Shown piece after piece: positions 45,374 to 55,149 of a DNA stretch of 64,000 nt; the stretch's first letter is position 1; each line of letters opens with the position of its first letter. A program made the position numbers and the translations under genes. The notes beneath the pieces are model-generated. The model was not told the DNA's origin and ran no database searches. It worked only from the letters and a program-made list of their open reading frames with translations. This DNA is from Arenicola marina (Eukaryota > Annelida > Polychaeta > Arenicolidae). The stretch covers positions 2,852,001 to 2,916,000 of the forward strand of contig OZ025256.1 in NCBI GenBank assembly GCA_964019135.1, read 5' to 3'.

Positions 45374-45994
45374 GGCATATACCTGAGTTTTGGTGGAGCT
45401 TGGACAACGATATGCTTCCCATCAAGTGCTCCTAAACAGTTTGGGAAATGCCACTTTTCCACAAATCCTTCGGCTATTTCGATCCAGTCGTCGTGAGTTG
45501 GTTCTCGCATCAGATCGTGTTGAAATGTTTCCCAAATCGCGACATAGGTATCATTCACAATCTAACGAACTGTAGATACACCAAGTCGGTAACTGAAAGC
45601 AAGCTTGTAAATGAGTTTCCTGTCGCCAAGTATCTCAGACACGCAAACCTTTCCCCAGGAGTGATGGCCCTTCTGTAATCGGGTAATTGGTGTCTTGCTT
45701 GGCAATGTCAGGCGTCAGTCTGGTTAGCATCTCGTCAAATTGAGGAATACTCAGCGGGAAATACTGCTGGAATCTGCCTGGATCCTGTCTCAATTGGGGT
45801 GCTAATCTGTGGTATTCTCCAAAATCAGATCGTCTTTGGCAAACTGGATGGATCCACATATTACGTCGCCATTGCGGCCTCCTCCGAACCGTCATCAACA
45901 TCCACAGGCCAACAAATCGCCTTCTTCTGACACCCATGTGACGGTTTTCTTCATTTTGTGCTTCGTCAACATCAGACATTATCAAATACAGCAA
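45374..45994 (-). pseudogene. PIF/Harbinger transposase fragment (broken)
   Basis: The - strand carries the N-terminal and central part of a Harbinger nuclease: RRRRFVGLWML, DFGEYHRLAPQLRQDPGRF, the block IPQFDEMLTRLTPDI, AKQDTNYPI, then AFSYRLGVSTVR, IWETFQ and the first DDE region WHFPNCLGALDGKHI ending in APPKLRYMP near 45,374. In active proteins the central stretch reads LRYLATGNSFTSLAF. Here that stretch falls in two frames near 45,600-45,650 and a TGA/TAG interrupts it near 45,563. The remaining two thirds of the catalytic domain is missing. The reading ends at the 230-bp inverted-repeat element. The Myb-like partner protein was not seen. It is a DNA-transposon relic, not a host gene. 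Confidence 0.88.
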
Positions 45995-46370
45995 ACGCGT
46001 TCACGATTAAAACCTCAATTACCACGTGCCAGTTGTAACTTCTCAATGCTTCAATATGATGTCGTACGCTCAATTCAAAATCGGTCTGACTCTGTGTGCA
46101 TGCAAAAATCGCACGCAAGGGAAAGTTGTCGTCCGCATCATAAAAAACGCTCGCATTAAAATCGGTCGGTCGGAGGCGGTGTGTAGCGACCTTTGGTAGC
46201 ACTCATGATATACTCATGCGCGTCACTGCTATACTTGCATTTTGGCGGCTATAAAACTATTGATAAAGTTACTTAAAGTAATATTTACTGCCAACTACTA
46301 TTACTAATAATACTATGGCATTCATATTTAACAAAACTGTAACATAAGCTGTTTATACAATGGTCAATAT
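45995..46370. other. No gene recognised; probably 5' part of the Harbinger relic
   Basis: This stretch lies directly upstream (on the - strand) of the transposase start. An open frame of 76 codons (45,972-46,202, -) has no recognised motif. It may be the transposon's 5' region, but I could not find its terminal inverted repeat. Confidence 0.35.
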
Positions 46371-46378
46371 GGCAGAGC

Positions 46379-46541
46379 ACAGGCGCGGATCTAGAAGGAG
46401 GGGGGGGTGGAGGCGATCCCCCCCCCCCCACTTTTTACGACAGAACATTATACGGCACTGCAGTATACCATTTATAACACATTTAACAATCCCTCGAAAC
46501 CGGCCCCCTGCTATCCAATATATCTGGATCGAACCCTGTAA
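46379..46541. mobile_element. Short hAT-like MITE (weakly supported)
   Basis: Left end ACAGGCGCGGATCTAGA and right end (reverse strand) ACAGGGTTCGATCCAGA match at 12 of 17 positions and resemble the CAGTGGCGGATCCAG ends used by hAT MITEs. Long G and C runs follow the left end. An 8-bp target duplication is not visible. Confidence 0.4.
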
Positions 46542-46828
46542 CAATTATGTGTGGCTTGACAGCTTATAATTAGTTGGAAGCTATGTACAGCACATCCTGG
46601 ATTTGTGTCTAGTTCTATTGCAGCTTTTTGCAAGTTACAGGGGATGAAGTTTAATGATAATAATCCTGAGTCTAATGAGATAAGATGTTTTATTTAACGT
46701 CGGTATGTAAAAGTCAAAAATAAACATTAGCACAAGTGCTATTGACCGACAATATAGCAGAATTATCTGTTAAATGGTACACTGCAGTGATTTTATAATC
46801 AGGCTATAAAAGGACATAGATAGTATCC

Positions 46829-47130
46829 GATTTGTCATTTACAAAATAGGCACTGTGGGCGCAACAAAGACTCCTAGTTTAGGCTGTTCAGTTTGGTGGA
46901 TTGGCAGACCGTCGTTCGATACATTTTTTCTTATAATTAATAGTTTGTACTTAAAACCCGCAAATACGTCCATCCAACAAAATATTAAAAATCGCGTAAT
47001 GTTTTTCCGTGGTAGGACATTTCAGCCATTTAACCGTGTGTAACCCAGACGTGCATCAAGTGGTCATTTCTTTATTGCGACGCCGAAATAATCGATTGTC
47101 GACAGATTCTTTCCGGCACAATGGAAGAAA
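46829..47130 (+). repeat. Dispersed repeat D, copy 1
   Basis: This stretch is similar in the same orientation to 50,093-50,508. Shared blocks are GATTTGTCATTTACA, GCAACAA, CAGTTTGGTGG, AAAATCGCGTAAT (AAAATCGTGCAAT in copy 2), GACATTT...AACCGT, AATCGATTG and GGCACAATGGAAG. The family is unknown, and no terminal repeats or target duplications are evident. Copy 1 is shorter by about 110 bp in the middle. Confidence 0.6.
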
Positions 47131-47900
47131 TAATGATGCATAGAGTAGTTTAACAAGTTTATTTTGAAATGAAAACAAATCCTGAAAGGTTAAAACACAA
47201 GGTCATATAATTTTGAGCAAATGAACAAGAATTAAATTTAGAAATTTAGTTTGAAATAGTCAAATTGAAGTGCCATTAATTTAATAATAATAATTTAGTA
47301 AGAATCAGGAATACTGTCCAAATGCAAAACTTAACTAATAATAATTAATAAAATAAAATAAATAATGATTAACTACAATTTTGATTATTGGTTTCCCAAC
47401 TATGAACATTCACCCTCATGACAGTCTCATTCTTCCTTTTATGGTCACATATCCTCACTCTCCTTATCTCTCACGCTGGTCTTCCTTGTTTGCCGTAAAT
47501 ACAACGATCGCCTGTCTATCGAACTGCCTCTCGTAAACTCATTTGTACGCGCGTGATATGTTTGCGATTGGCTATGTACAGTGAAAGACTTAATAAAACA
47601 TTGGTAAATGAATGCTGCAAAACTCTTTTGTAATGTTCAGATTGTTTTTTGGCTTTGGTTCCTTGCTTCTCTCTTTTCGTCTTTTCCTTTCACCGTGCTT
47701 GTTCCCGCTCCGGTTTGCTGTTGTAAAGTGCCATCTTCACGCCTCTTTCGCTTTCGTACTAGCGCTGCTCTCCGCTGCTATGCTTGAACCATCTTGCTGT
47801 TGTCTATACATCCCCCTGGTATGATCAAAGCTTGTCCAGTGTGGTGTGGTCCCACATAGCCTGTTATAACCATGCTGCGCGCAATTAAGTCATTGTCTGC
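47131..47900. other. AT-rich DNA, no gene recognised
   Basis: AT-rich sequence with A/T-only runs near 47,280-47,370. A 70-codon hydrophobic + strand frame at 47,612-47,824 has no start context or family motif and is not supported. Part of this stretch is the 3' flank of the host gene copy A. Confidence 0.5.
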
Positions 47901-47906
47901 TTTATT
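47901..47906 (-). terminator. AATAAA poly(A) signal overlapping the stop of copy A
   Basis: On the - strand the last codons read CCG AAA TAA AGC, so AATAAA overlaps the TAA stop (47,902-47,904). If used, the transcript would have almost no 3' untranslated region. It may be a coincidence. Confidence 0.35.
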
Positions 47907-48098
47907 TCGGCGCGAAGAATATTTTCGGCGCGCTTTGGGCGACGGTCACCAGGACAACCGTGTTGAATCTCAGGTCCTCTGCTATCAGGGTGTGATAGGC
48001 CAAGGTCACGACCTCGGCCACGTGCTCGGTGATGGCCCACACGTGTAACACCTGCTTGTGCCACTTCTCCAGCGAATTCTCAGTCGATCGAATCACAC
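47902..48098 (-). CDS. Last exon of VSVTRAMK-family gene, copy A
   Basis: The - strand exon starts after acceptor TGTTCTAG|GTGTGATT at 48,099/48,098, completes a split glycine codon, and reads 64 codons to TAA at 47,902. Key stretches are GVIRSTENSLEKWHKQ, LHVWAITEHVAEVV and NTVVLVTVAQSAPKIF. Phase agrees with the middle exon at 48,643-48,805, whose donor leaves one base of that glycine. Last exons at 59.5 and 60.5 kb share KQILHVWA and, in copy B, SNTVVLVTVA. This copy is intact across both visible exons, so it could belong to a working gene, but its first exon was not found within 2 kb upstream. The family is conserved in eukaryotes by my recollection. I cannot give a function. Confidence 0.75.
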
Positions 48099-48397
48099 CT
48101 AGAACACGAGGTACAATTATGTTATAACAACTTCTGTCACCGCATAAAAGTACAAAAATATCATCCCGACAGCAAATACAGAGAACAAATGCATATTCAA
48201 CGGAATAACTCGTCAATTACTATACTTACAATAATGAAGTTCGTATACATAAACAATATTGCAATTATGATTAAGATTCTTCTTAACCTTTCGATAATAT
48301 CATATCCTTTTTAAAAAATGATTTTTATGGGTAGAGATATCCAACCCGCTCTGAGCACCGGTGATAATTATGAGTCACAACATTGTCGAATAACGCC

Positions 48398-48611
48398 ACC
48401 TCGATAGCTCAGTGGGCTAGACGAAGTTGTTTGGTTAGTCGCGCCCCGCTGTGACCATATCTGGGTGGTCGCAGGATGAAGAGCCCATGTCCTTCTCCGC
48501 AAAGACTAGGGGGCTAGCCCCCGGGGACTGACATGGCCATCTACTCTTCCCTCCCTCTCCAATTGACGCGAGATTACCAAAAGTAGTTAAAGCGTCCTCA
48601 ATATACAACCA
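48398..48611 (+). mobile_element. tRNA-derived SINE in the intron of copy A
   Basis: The 5' part is a degraded tRNA head (GATAGCTCAGTGGGCTAGA is the A-box region), followed by a body with GCTGTGACCATATCTGGG and GGTCGCAGGATGAAGAG and a 3' end GTTAAAGCGTCCTC plus an ACAACCAAA tail. The body is shared with the SINE at 57.5 kb. AATAACGCC flanks it at 48,389-48,397 and 48,612-48,620. The paralogous intron of copy C has a single AATAACGCC at about 60,809 and no SINE, which is the pre-insertion site. The insertion therefore happened after copies A and C separated. Confidence 0.92.
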
Positions 48612-48642
48612 AATAACGCCAAGTAAACGTAGATCTACGCAC

Positions 48643-48805
48643 CTCTGAGCTTCTTGCTCAGCAAGATTATGGCGTCCTCCTCGCAGAACTCCCCTCCGTA
48701 CTTCATCGCCCTGGTAACGGACACTCCCAGGTCGGTGCCGAACATCCGGCAGGTGTAGTCAGTCATAGCGCCCCCTTCCGGCGAATACCGCACCTCCATC
48801 TCAGT
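48643..48805 (-). CDS. Middle exon of VSVTRAMK-family gene, copy A
   Basis: On the - strand, acceptor GTTGCAG|ACTGAG (48,806/48,805) and donor CTCAGAG|GTGCGTAG (48,643/48,642) bound 163 nt that read TEMEVRYSPEGGAMTDYTC, then GTDLGVSVTRAMKYGG and EDAIILLSKKLR. Phase is 0 at the start and 1 at the end. The spacing of E (TEME), D (TDYTC) and the strand VSVTRAMK recalls the layout of PD-(D/E)xK nuclease folds, with the usual E-x-K replaced by S-V-T. That is an inference from pattern only. The 544-bp intron to the last exon contains a SINE. The exon is 65-70% identical by eye to the copy C exon at 60.9 kb and shows no break. Confidence 0.78.
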
Positions 48806-49002
48806 CTGCAACAGAGAGATATTAAAATTTTATGAAGGAAATGAAATGAGGTCTTCTGGTACTGTTTGTGAATTGGAGAGAAAGATTGTTCACATAAATG
48901 CTATATATCCGAGGTGCTTACATGTGGGGCTGTTAAACTTTGGTTTTATGGTGTTTTAGAGTCAGCTCGATAATTGTTGAACACAATTTATTATGACAAC
49001 GG

Positions 49003-49106
49003 CAATGGCGGATCCAGGGGAAAAAATGGCACGTCCCTTTTACTTCTGCACAACCTAACCCCCCCCCCCCCTCCCCCCATTTCGTAAATTCTTTGATCCG
49101 CCACTG
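49003..49106. mobile_element. 104-bp hAT-like MITE with a poly-C core
   Basis: Left end CAATGGCGGATCCAGG and right end (reverse strand) CAGTGGCGGATCAAAG match at 13 of 16 positions. The core holds a run of 14 C. The end motif is that of short hAT elements common in animal genomes. No clear 8-bp target duplication is seen, so it may be old. Confidence 0.55.
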
Positions 49107-50092
49107 AACTTTATATGTCTGAACACGTTTTAAAATGATTATATTTCCTGACGATTAGGGCAACAGCTGTGTGTACAATGACTCACGTAAGAGGCTAACA
49201 GCCACACAAATTCGGTACTTCACTGCATGGTATTGTTATTTTTCGCAAATGACGTACGATTCCAGTGTTAACGCTCCGTTGCGGCCGACTGGTAAGGAAA
49301 AAATCCTTAAGGCTTCCCCCACCTCCATCAATGTCGAGCAGCGCACCATTTTGACCCTTCATGTGGCGCCGCCTTACGTTATAACTGGAAGTTATCTGGC
49401 GCAGGGAAATTTTCACAGTGGAGGTACCCTTCAGGAGAAAGGCGTGAAACGAGAGATCTGGGCCGCGATTTTCGGATAAATTTGCGGCAGTTCAAAGCCG
49501 CGCAGTAGATTATGATCTTAGTGTTCCATGGAAAATAGCATCCAAACAAATTGATATACGTCTTGCGACGATTGTCTCCGTAAGAAAGCCATGAATCGAG
49601 TTGGAATCGCAGCTATTTATATTAGCGATGATTACGCGCTCTTGTTTTGCTCACACAGTAGGCGTCATCCTGATTGCCTCCTGATTGGTCAATCGCTGAC
49701 ACACCTTCAAAAAGGGCTGCCGCCTGGTCAAGCGACGAAATCGCCCCCCGCCCCCCACTCACGTCCTTCACCAAATAGGATTGGGCCTGCCATGGTTGCC
49801 ATGGACAATATGATCGCTTAAGCAACAAGATCAAAGATGCTACTACTAAAGATGAGTTTAAATATTTAATTTCTTTATGAAAAGGTCCAGTATGTTCCTT
49901 AGCATGCATGTAAAAGGTGAAATTAATAGCTCTGTATCGATATCATAATTATTTTCCCATTATAAGATGGCTGGACGCGCCATGGCGTTGTGAGGTCACG
50001 AACAAACGCGCCTGACGTCTGACGCCTGACGCCTGACGATGAGACTGGTTTCACAGATAGAGAGAGTGATATTTTAGAAATACATAAACGAG
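49107..50092. other. No gene recognised
   Basis: Frames of 70-100 codons occur on both strands (for example 49,171-49,479 +) without motif or splice support. A - strand stretch near 49,300-49,360 (GALLDIDGGG) resembles a stretch at 58.53 kb. A CTGATTGGTCA inverted CCAAT motif lies near 49,680, and (GACGCCT)n-like repeats near 50,015. If copy A has a first exon it should lie in this direction, but none was recognised. Confidence 0.45.
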
Positions 50093-50508
50093 CGATTTGT
50101 CATTCACAGAATGGTCACAGTGTGTGCAACAAGGACATGAAGTAGGTTATATATGATGTCCATGCCGTTTACGGTCCAAATATTTATTTTGACACGTCAT
50201 AACGTAACCCTCCACAGTTTGGTGGTTCATCATCGGTCTCCCAAACCACGAGGCAGCCAGAAGGCCTTCACAGTGACGGAATTCACGGAATTGACGATTC
50301 ACAGCTATGCGCGTTTGTGCTTTGTAAAACAAGAAAATGCGTCCATGTCCAACAGCATATCAAAAATCGTGCAATAGTTATCCGTCATATGACATTTAAC
50401 CGTCTGTCACTTAGACGAGTATCTAGTGTAATACGTGTTTATTTTCTGGCTTACTATAGCGCCGATATAAATCGATTGGCGCTAGTTCCATCACGCACAA
50501 TGGAAGCA
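50093..50508 (+). repeat. Dispersed repeat D, copy 2
   Basis: Diverged partner of 46,829-47,130 in the same orientation. It has about 110 bp of extra sequence in the middle (around CACGAGGCAGCC to TCACAGCTATG). Both ends agree: GCGATTTGTCATTCACA at the left and ATCACGCACAATGGAAG at the right. Confidence 0.6.
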
Positions 50509-50589
50509 AACCTGATCGTGCGATATCTAAATGTCGATCCGCCCAGCTTCAGCTGCAAGCGGTGGCCATAACTGTTAAGACGATATATA

Positions 50590-51060
50590 GACCGGGGGGG
50601 GGGGGGGCTGCCGGCGGCAACAGTTATATGTCATGTAGCCAGAAATTTGAAAGAGAAGGGGGGGGGGATCCGTTGCAAATTGCGAGCGGGGGAGTGTGTG
50701 GACCACGTCTCTGCTAGCGTTCTTCATCAAAGGGGGGGGGGGGGCAGGGGGGGTTCAATTAAAATTGGTGACCAGGGGGTCCACCAATTTGTGGTCGACC
50801 GGTGGGGGCTTTCCACGCCTCATATAGCAGCCTTCCTCAAAAAAGGGGGGGGGGGCGCCCATGTCAGGATATAAGTTATACTGGGCACCAGTTTCGAGAA
50901 TATAACTTAACAAGACAAGTATTCGAGCGGCGTCCTCCAATTTCTAAACGGCGTACACTTTGGGAGTAGCTTACTAATTAGAATAACGTTAGGTCTCGCA
51001 AGTTACATTAAGTTGTATAAATTACTAAGTCACATTACCAATAATGTTTCTGTTGATTCG
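50590..51060. other. Poly-G run cluster, otherwise no feature
   Basis: G runs of about 9 to 13 occur near 50,597, 50,658, 50,733 and 50,845, each embedded in short GC-rich sequence such as GGTCGACCGGTGGGGG. They resemble the cores of the hAT-like elements, but ends were not found here. Confidence 0.5.
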
Positions 51061-51066
51061 TTTCAG

Positions 51067-51180
51067 GTGACACCAGCCCCGGTTGCCCATCAAGAGGAAG
51101 TTCCGGTTGTCACCGACTCGGCGGACGACCGAGTGAGGCGTGCAAGAACATGCGTATATTCTGCTTCAAGCGACCAGTAG
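51067..51180 (+). CDS. Candidate terminal exon of an unidentified gene
   Basis: After a pyrimidine-containing acceptor (GATTCGTTTCAG|GTGACACC, 51,066/51,067) the + strand reads 37 codons in phase 0, including APVAHQEEVPVVTDSADD and RRARTCVYSASSDQ, and then TAG at 51,178-51,180. An AATAAA lies 135 bp downstream, followed by a T-rich stretch, which is a normal layout for a last exon and 3' untranslated region. Local GC is higher than in the flanks. No upstream exon was found and I recognise no family, so this could be chance. Confidence 0.35.
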   Translation: MTPAPVAHQEEVPVVTDSADDRVRRARTCVYSASSDQ

Positions 51181-51314
51181 AACTCCACTCTGGCATGAGC
51201 ACTAATCGTTAGAACCACTTCTGTCACAATGGCGGACAGAAGAAGTCAACATAACAAATTAAATAGAATGATAACTAGGAAGATCCTGCATGGCCGCTGT
51301 ATATAACAATCATA

Positions 51315-51320
51315 AATAAA
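51315..51320 (+). terminator. AATAAA poly(A) signal candidate
   Basis: AATAAA in CATAAATAAAGCG, 135 bp after the TAG of the candidate terminal exon, with a T-rich element (TTTTTGCCTTTTTTTG) about 25 bp downstream. Confidence 0.35.
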
Positions 51321-51596
51321 GCGATAAAATGAAGCCTTCGTTTTTGCCTTTTTTTGTGTCGAATAAGGGTTTCGTAAAACGTTTTTATGAGTGGAAAAAC
51401 GTTTTGTGGGGGGGGGGGGCAAAAAACTTGTGAGTAGATGTCATGAAATCGGTTATCAGTCTGCTTCGCATGTCATGTAAGTTTCGCTTGTAATGTGACT
51501 GTCTCAATCTATTTTAATAGCAGTGATCGTTGATTTACTCGTTTCGGTCGAGTCATTTTGGTAATGGCCATGTTCGCAGCAGCCGCTGTTGATTAG

Positions 51597-51995
51597 GTCA
51601 GTGCGGTCGATGGTGCGTTTACCGTGGGAGTGGCCCTCGGTATAAATACAGCATCCACATCGGAGTGGGCAGAATACTTTAGGGCAGGCGACGACAGAAC
51701 ATCCGATGGCGTCAAGACAACTCCCACGAGCGCGTCGGAGTATTGGGCGCTAGACTGCTACGTCGTCAGAGCGTATGATCTCTGCCGTTTCCTATCATCG
51801 CTCAGCCTGGAGACGTCCCTTGGTATTACGGTGATATCTCCGTTTGTCGATGATGACACTGCCGCGACAATCCGCCAACAGCCATCTTTAAGGTCGACGG
51901 CAGTTCCCCTGTTTCCGGTCAGTATCGTCATCTCTGGAGTCTGGGGTCCACCCGGACACATCCCTCTGTCCAGTCTCATTCAGGAGAGTGACTAG
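51597..51995 (+). other. GC-rich open stretch, coding status unclear
   Basis: The + strand is open from just after a TAG at 51,594 to a TAG at 51,993-51,995, about 132 codons, without an ATG near the start (the usual start would be GTG). It is serine- and threonine-rich (for example SLETSLGITVIS). The opposite strand is also open for 73 codons (GGPQTPEMTILTGNRG). The sequence is compositionally unlike the AT-rich flanks, so it may be part of an exon or of a lost element. I recognise no family on either strand. Confidence 0.25.
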
Positions 51996-54098
51996 AACTT
52001 TACTCCAAACCATGCTCACTGTGTTAATATACCCCCCCCCCCGTTTTGTCTATGATACTCATTGTCTATATTATGCCGTATTAAACATGATCATCCATGA
52101 GTATTGAGACCTTTTTGTTCACGTCGTGACAGTAGAACAACGTTTTAAAGCCATTGATTGCCTGTCTGAGATGAAAATAATGTCCAAAAACGTTTTTGGA
52201 ATGTAACAAAACACGTTTTAAAATATAAAAAAATCGTTTATAAGTGTTCGCAGGATAACGCGATTTCAAAGTTTTTATTTAACGTTTTTAAAACTGTTGT
52301 AGAACTTGTTTTAGTTGCTAGCTGGGCCGGCTACACATCCTATTGCCAGCGTACGTACTAAGAGTTATTTAATCTACAAAATGCAACAAACATAAATACA
52401 ACATGTTGCGTATTGTACAAGTTGAAACATTGATGTACAACAAACTATGACATTATAAAAACTTCTCCGTCTTGAATAATAACCAATTCGGCTTTGGACC
52501 AAACGCTCGACCACGATGGCGCTCATACTCCCAGCAAACACACAACGTTCGCACACGTTAGTTTTTGGTTGTAATCACGTCCTCTCAAAGTTAACATTGT
52601 TACAACGTTCGTTTTCAAATACTGAAGTGATATTCTCTAGCCTTTATTCTAAAAAATAAAACCTTTGCCATGTGTAGTGACTAATAAAACTTGGCTGCGT
52701 GTAGAAGTTGCTATAAATACCACATGGTGAGAAGTCTAGAGTGGACGTTTACCTGAAAAAATAGACATCATGGAAACCATATGTAATTGATTGTGTTTTG
52801 CAATCATGCTTCTGATTAATTCATCATATACGCAGTTGTGTCTCACAGAAGGCACAATTTTAATACTGGACTAAATGCCGGATAACGTTATCTGAAAACA
52901 TTCGAAAAACGTGAAAAAAACAAATACATTTTCACGTTATCTCGACCATAACCAAAAAAATTAAATTGTCATGACGTAAAAATTGTTAGCTGGGCTCCTG
53001 GTAAATAAGTCCGCATCAGACATTGATAAAGGAAATGCGCCTTGTGTGTTTTTCTAAATTTTTCGAAACTGTGAGAAAGGACACTAAAAGCTTTAGTGCA
53101 TTGATGCACTAATGTTCTCTACTCCTGGCCATATATACTATAAAGTCTTCTTCTTAGAAGCAGAGAAGTTACGCACAGACCGCAATGTTAATTGACTATT
53201 ACTTACCGTATTGCATGATTGCCGATCACATAACTGTGCCCAGGAGATAATTTTGGCGATAAAAATAACAACTTACAGATATCCCCGGAGTTCCTGGCCC
53301 GGTACTTTCACGAGTTCCACGTTGTTATAGACGTGCGCACGCGTACCCCCAAGAAGTTAGCTTATTTCACTTAGAGTTTGGCCGACCGGTTTAGTAAAGA
53401 GAAGGTCCGCTTGGAAAACCACGTCGCTTATTTATTCGACGTTTGACCACTTTGTGTTGCATGCGACGACTGTATGAATTGGGTTAACGTGAAATGGTTT
53501 GCGAACTGTATTGTTTGATATTGTTTTCTCTCGTTGGTTTGAAATAGTTATTAATTAGCAATTCGACTATTGCTCCAATTATTAGATTAGACATGTAGCT
53601 TTTCTCTCAAATTCATCGTTGGTTCGTCTGTTGCTTTATCGTACACATAAGTTGATAAATTATGTCGATTTCATTTGAAGTTGAATACTTGATCCCCAGA
53701 TAGTATGTTTGGCCTGGTGAGGGTTGTCTATTTTTATTTTAACTTCTACAAAGGGATTGCCTGTTTGTAGTTTTGGCGGTCACGGCGTACCATATGCTGA
53801 GACGCCATACACCAACTGAAGATAGTTATTGCCAGACCAGCTGGTAATGTGAAAGCAAGAGGGATCAAATTCTAACTGAACATAGTGATGTATTTGAAGG
53901 CATTGGATGCTTCGAAGGAAATTACCACATCACGGTGGGTCCTACAGTACCCCCCACGGTCATACATCCTTCCAGACGTGTGTGTACCCATTGCGTTACG
54001 TGAACCTCTTAGTCCAGGCGATTTGTGAGAAAATACAAAATTTTGTCATAAAAGCATGAAATTTGCCACACGGCCACATAACACTCTCAGGAATATTT
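51996..54098. other. AT-rich DNA, no gene recognised
   Basis: No exon, RNA gene or element was recognised. Repeated AACGTTTT-type motifs occur around 52,130-52,290, GCTAGCTGGGC recurs at 52,315 and, as GTTAGCTGGGC, at 52,985, and there is a perfect hairpin TTAGTGCAT-TG-ATGCACTAA at 53,093-53,112. Confidence 0.5.
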
Positions 54099-54640
54099 CT
54101 AGACATGGAGCCATCGCGAATTCAGCCTATGTCGACCGTTTAATGCATGACCGATATCATTGTCGCACACTATTAGAACATCTCGCCCTTGTTTGTGGTC
54201 GCTCATTTCGGGGAACTGACGCAGTATACGAGTCTTCAACTGCGTAACCTTGGATTGATGGTAGATTCCTAGTTGGTGCAGACGAGCAAGGTACAACTTC
54301 TTCAAGTTTGCTAGCTTAAAGATAGACACTGTATCTGCAGCCGCAATCTTTTCCTCCATGTAAGTTATTAGTTCTGCAAAAGCTATCCTATCCTTAACTT
54401 TTTCAGTTTGGGCACGGTCATCTTGTTTATCAAGAGATTCAGTTTTGCCCTCTTGGGTTTGGTGTTATTAAATTTGATATGACAAGATTTATGCCATCTG
54501 AAACTGTTGCGCATTGTCCGAGAATGTCTGGTGTCCGATGCCTTTAACTTTGTCGTTGCGATCGCTTCGCGCTGGACACTCTAGGCGCTCATGTGTCACT
54601 GCTTGACAAACGATACACCTGATACACCAATCAGTTGTCT
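54099..54640 (-). pseudogene. Relic of a widespread metazoan CxxC / IAFAELITY protein family
   Basis: The - strand shows CIRCIVCQAVTHERL (two CxxC-type pairs), FSDNAQQFQMA, then in a second frame QTEKVKDRIAFAELITYMEE, FKLANLKKLYLARLHQLGI, TRILRQFPEM and HKQGRDVLIVCDNDIGHAL. From memory, this order matches a repeated family of uncharacterised proteins found in many copies in molluscs, cnidarians, lancelets and fish, with a cysteine finger, an AFAELxxYIE segment and a QGRDVLLAFDxDIG segment. Such copy numbers usually mean association with mobile elements. The present copy is not a continuous frame and has no gene structure around it. The name and role of the family are unknown to me. Confidence 0.5.
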
Positions 54641-54659
54641 GCAACTGCCTTAACACTGT

Positions 54660-55149
54660 ATGTTGACTCTGTGCCTTCAAAGGCGTGCTTGCCATGACTT
54701 TACCATGTCCACAACTATCGACAATGTCAATGATCACAAACTTTCAAAATTCCATTATTCACGATTCACTAAATGCAACATTGTAGACAAACCGTCGAAT
54801 GGTTGTCATGATTACGGTATTTTAATTGTGTTACAAACAAAGGATGGTTGGTTACTATTGCCGGTTGCTGAGCTGCATTATATGTGTTGCTTGTGTACAG
54901 GAAATGTTATTGTTTATGTACTAGATCCTGCAAAGCATTGTACATAGCAACATATAGCTCTGAAATATGTCTCTCAGAGAGGGGAGTGTTTTAGGGTTAG
55001 ACCTCGGCCAGTGTGTGACACTTGGACTATGTAGGGTTTAAATCAGGAACAGTCATGGCGAATGATTTATATGCTTTCGTTGAGATTGGGGCCTGAACGG
55101 GTATGCTAGCGTATAACCTATTACAGGACCAGTAGTCTATTACTATAGA
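54660..55149. other. No feature recognised
   Basis: Single-copy DNA. A 95-codon + strand frame (54,660-54,947) has no recognised motif and partly overlaps the relic's antisense. It leads directly into the 160-bp tandem repeat. Confidence 0.45.

Noticed and set aside
47612-47824. 70-codon hydrophobic frame
   Set aside because: T-rich DNA gives phenylalanine and leucine runs, and no start, family or splice evidence was seen.
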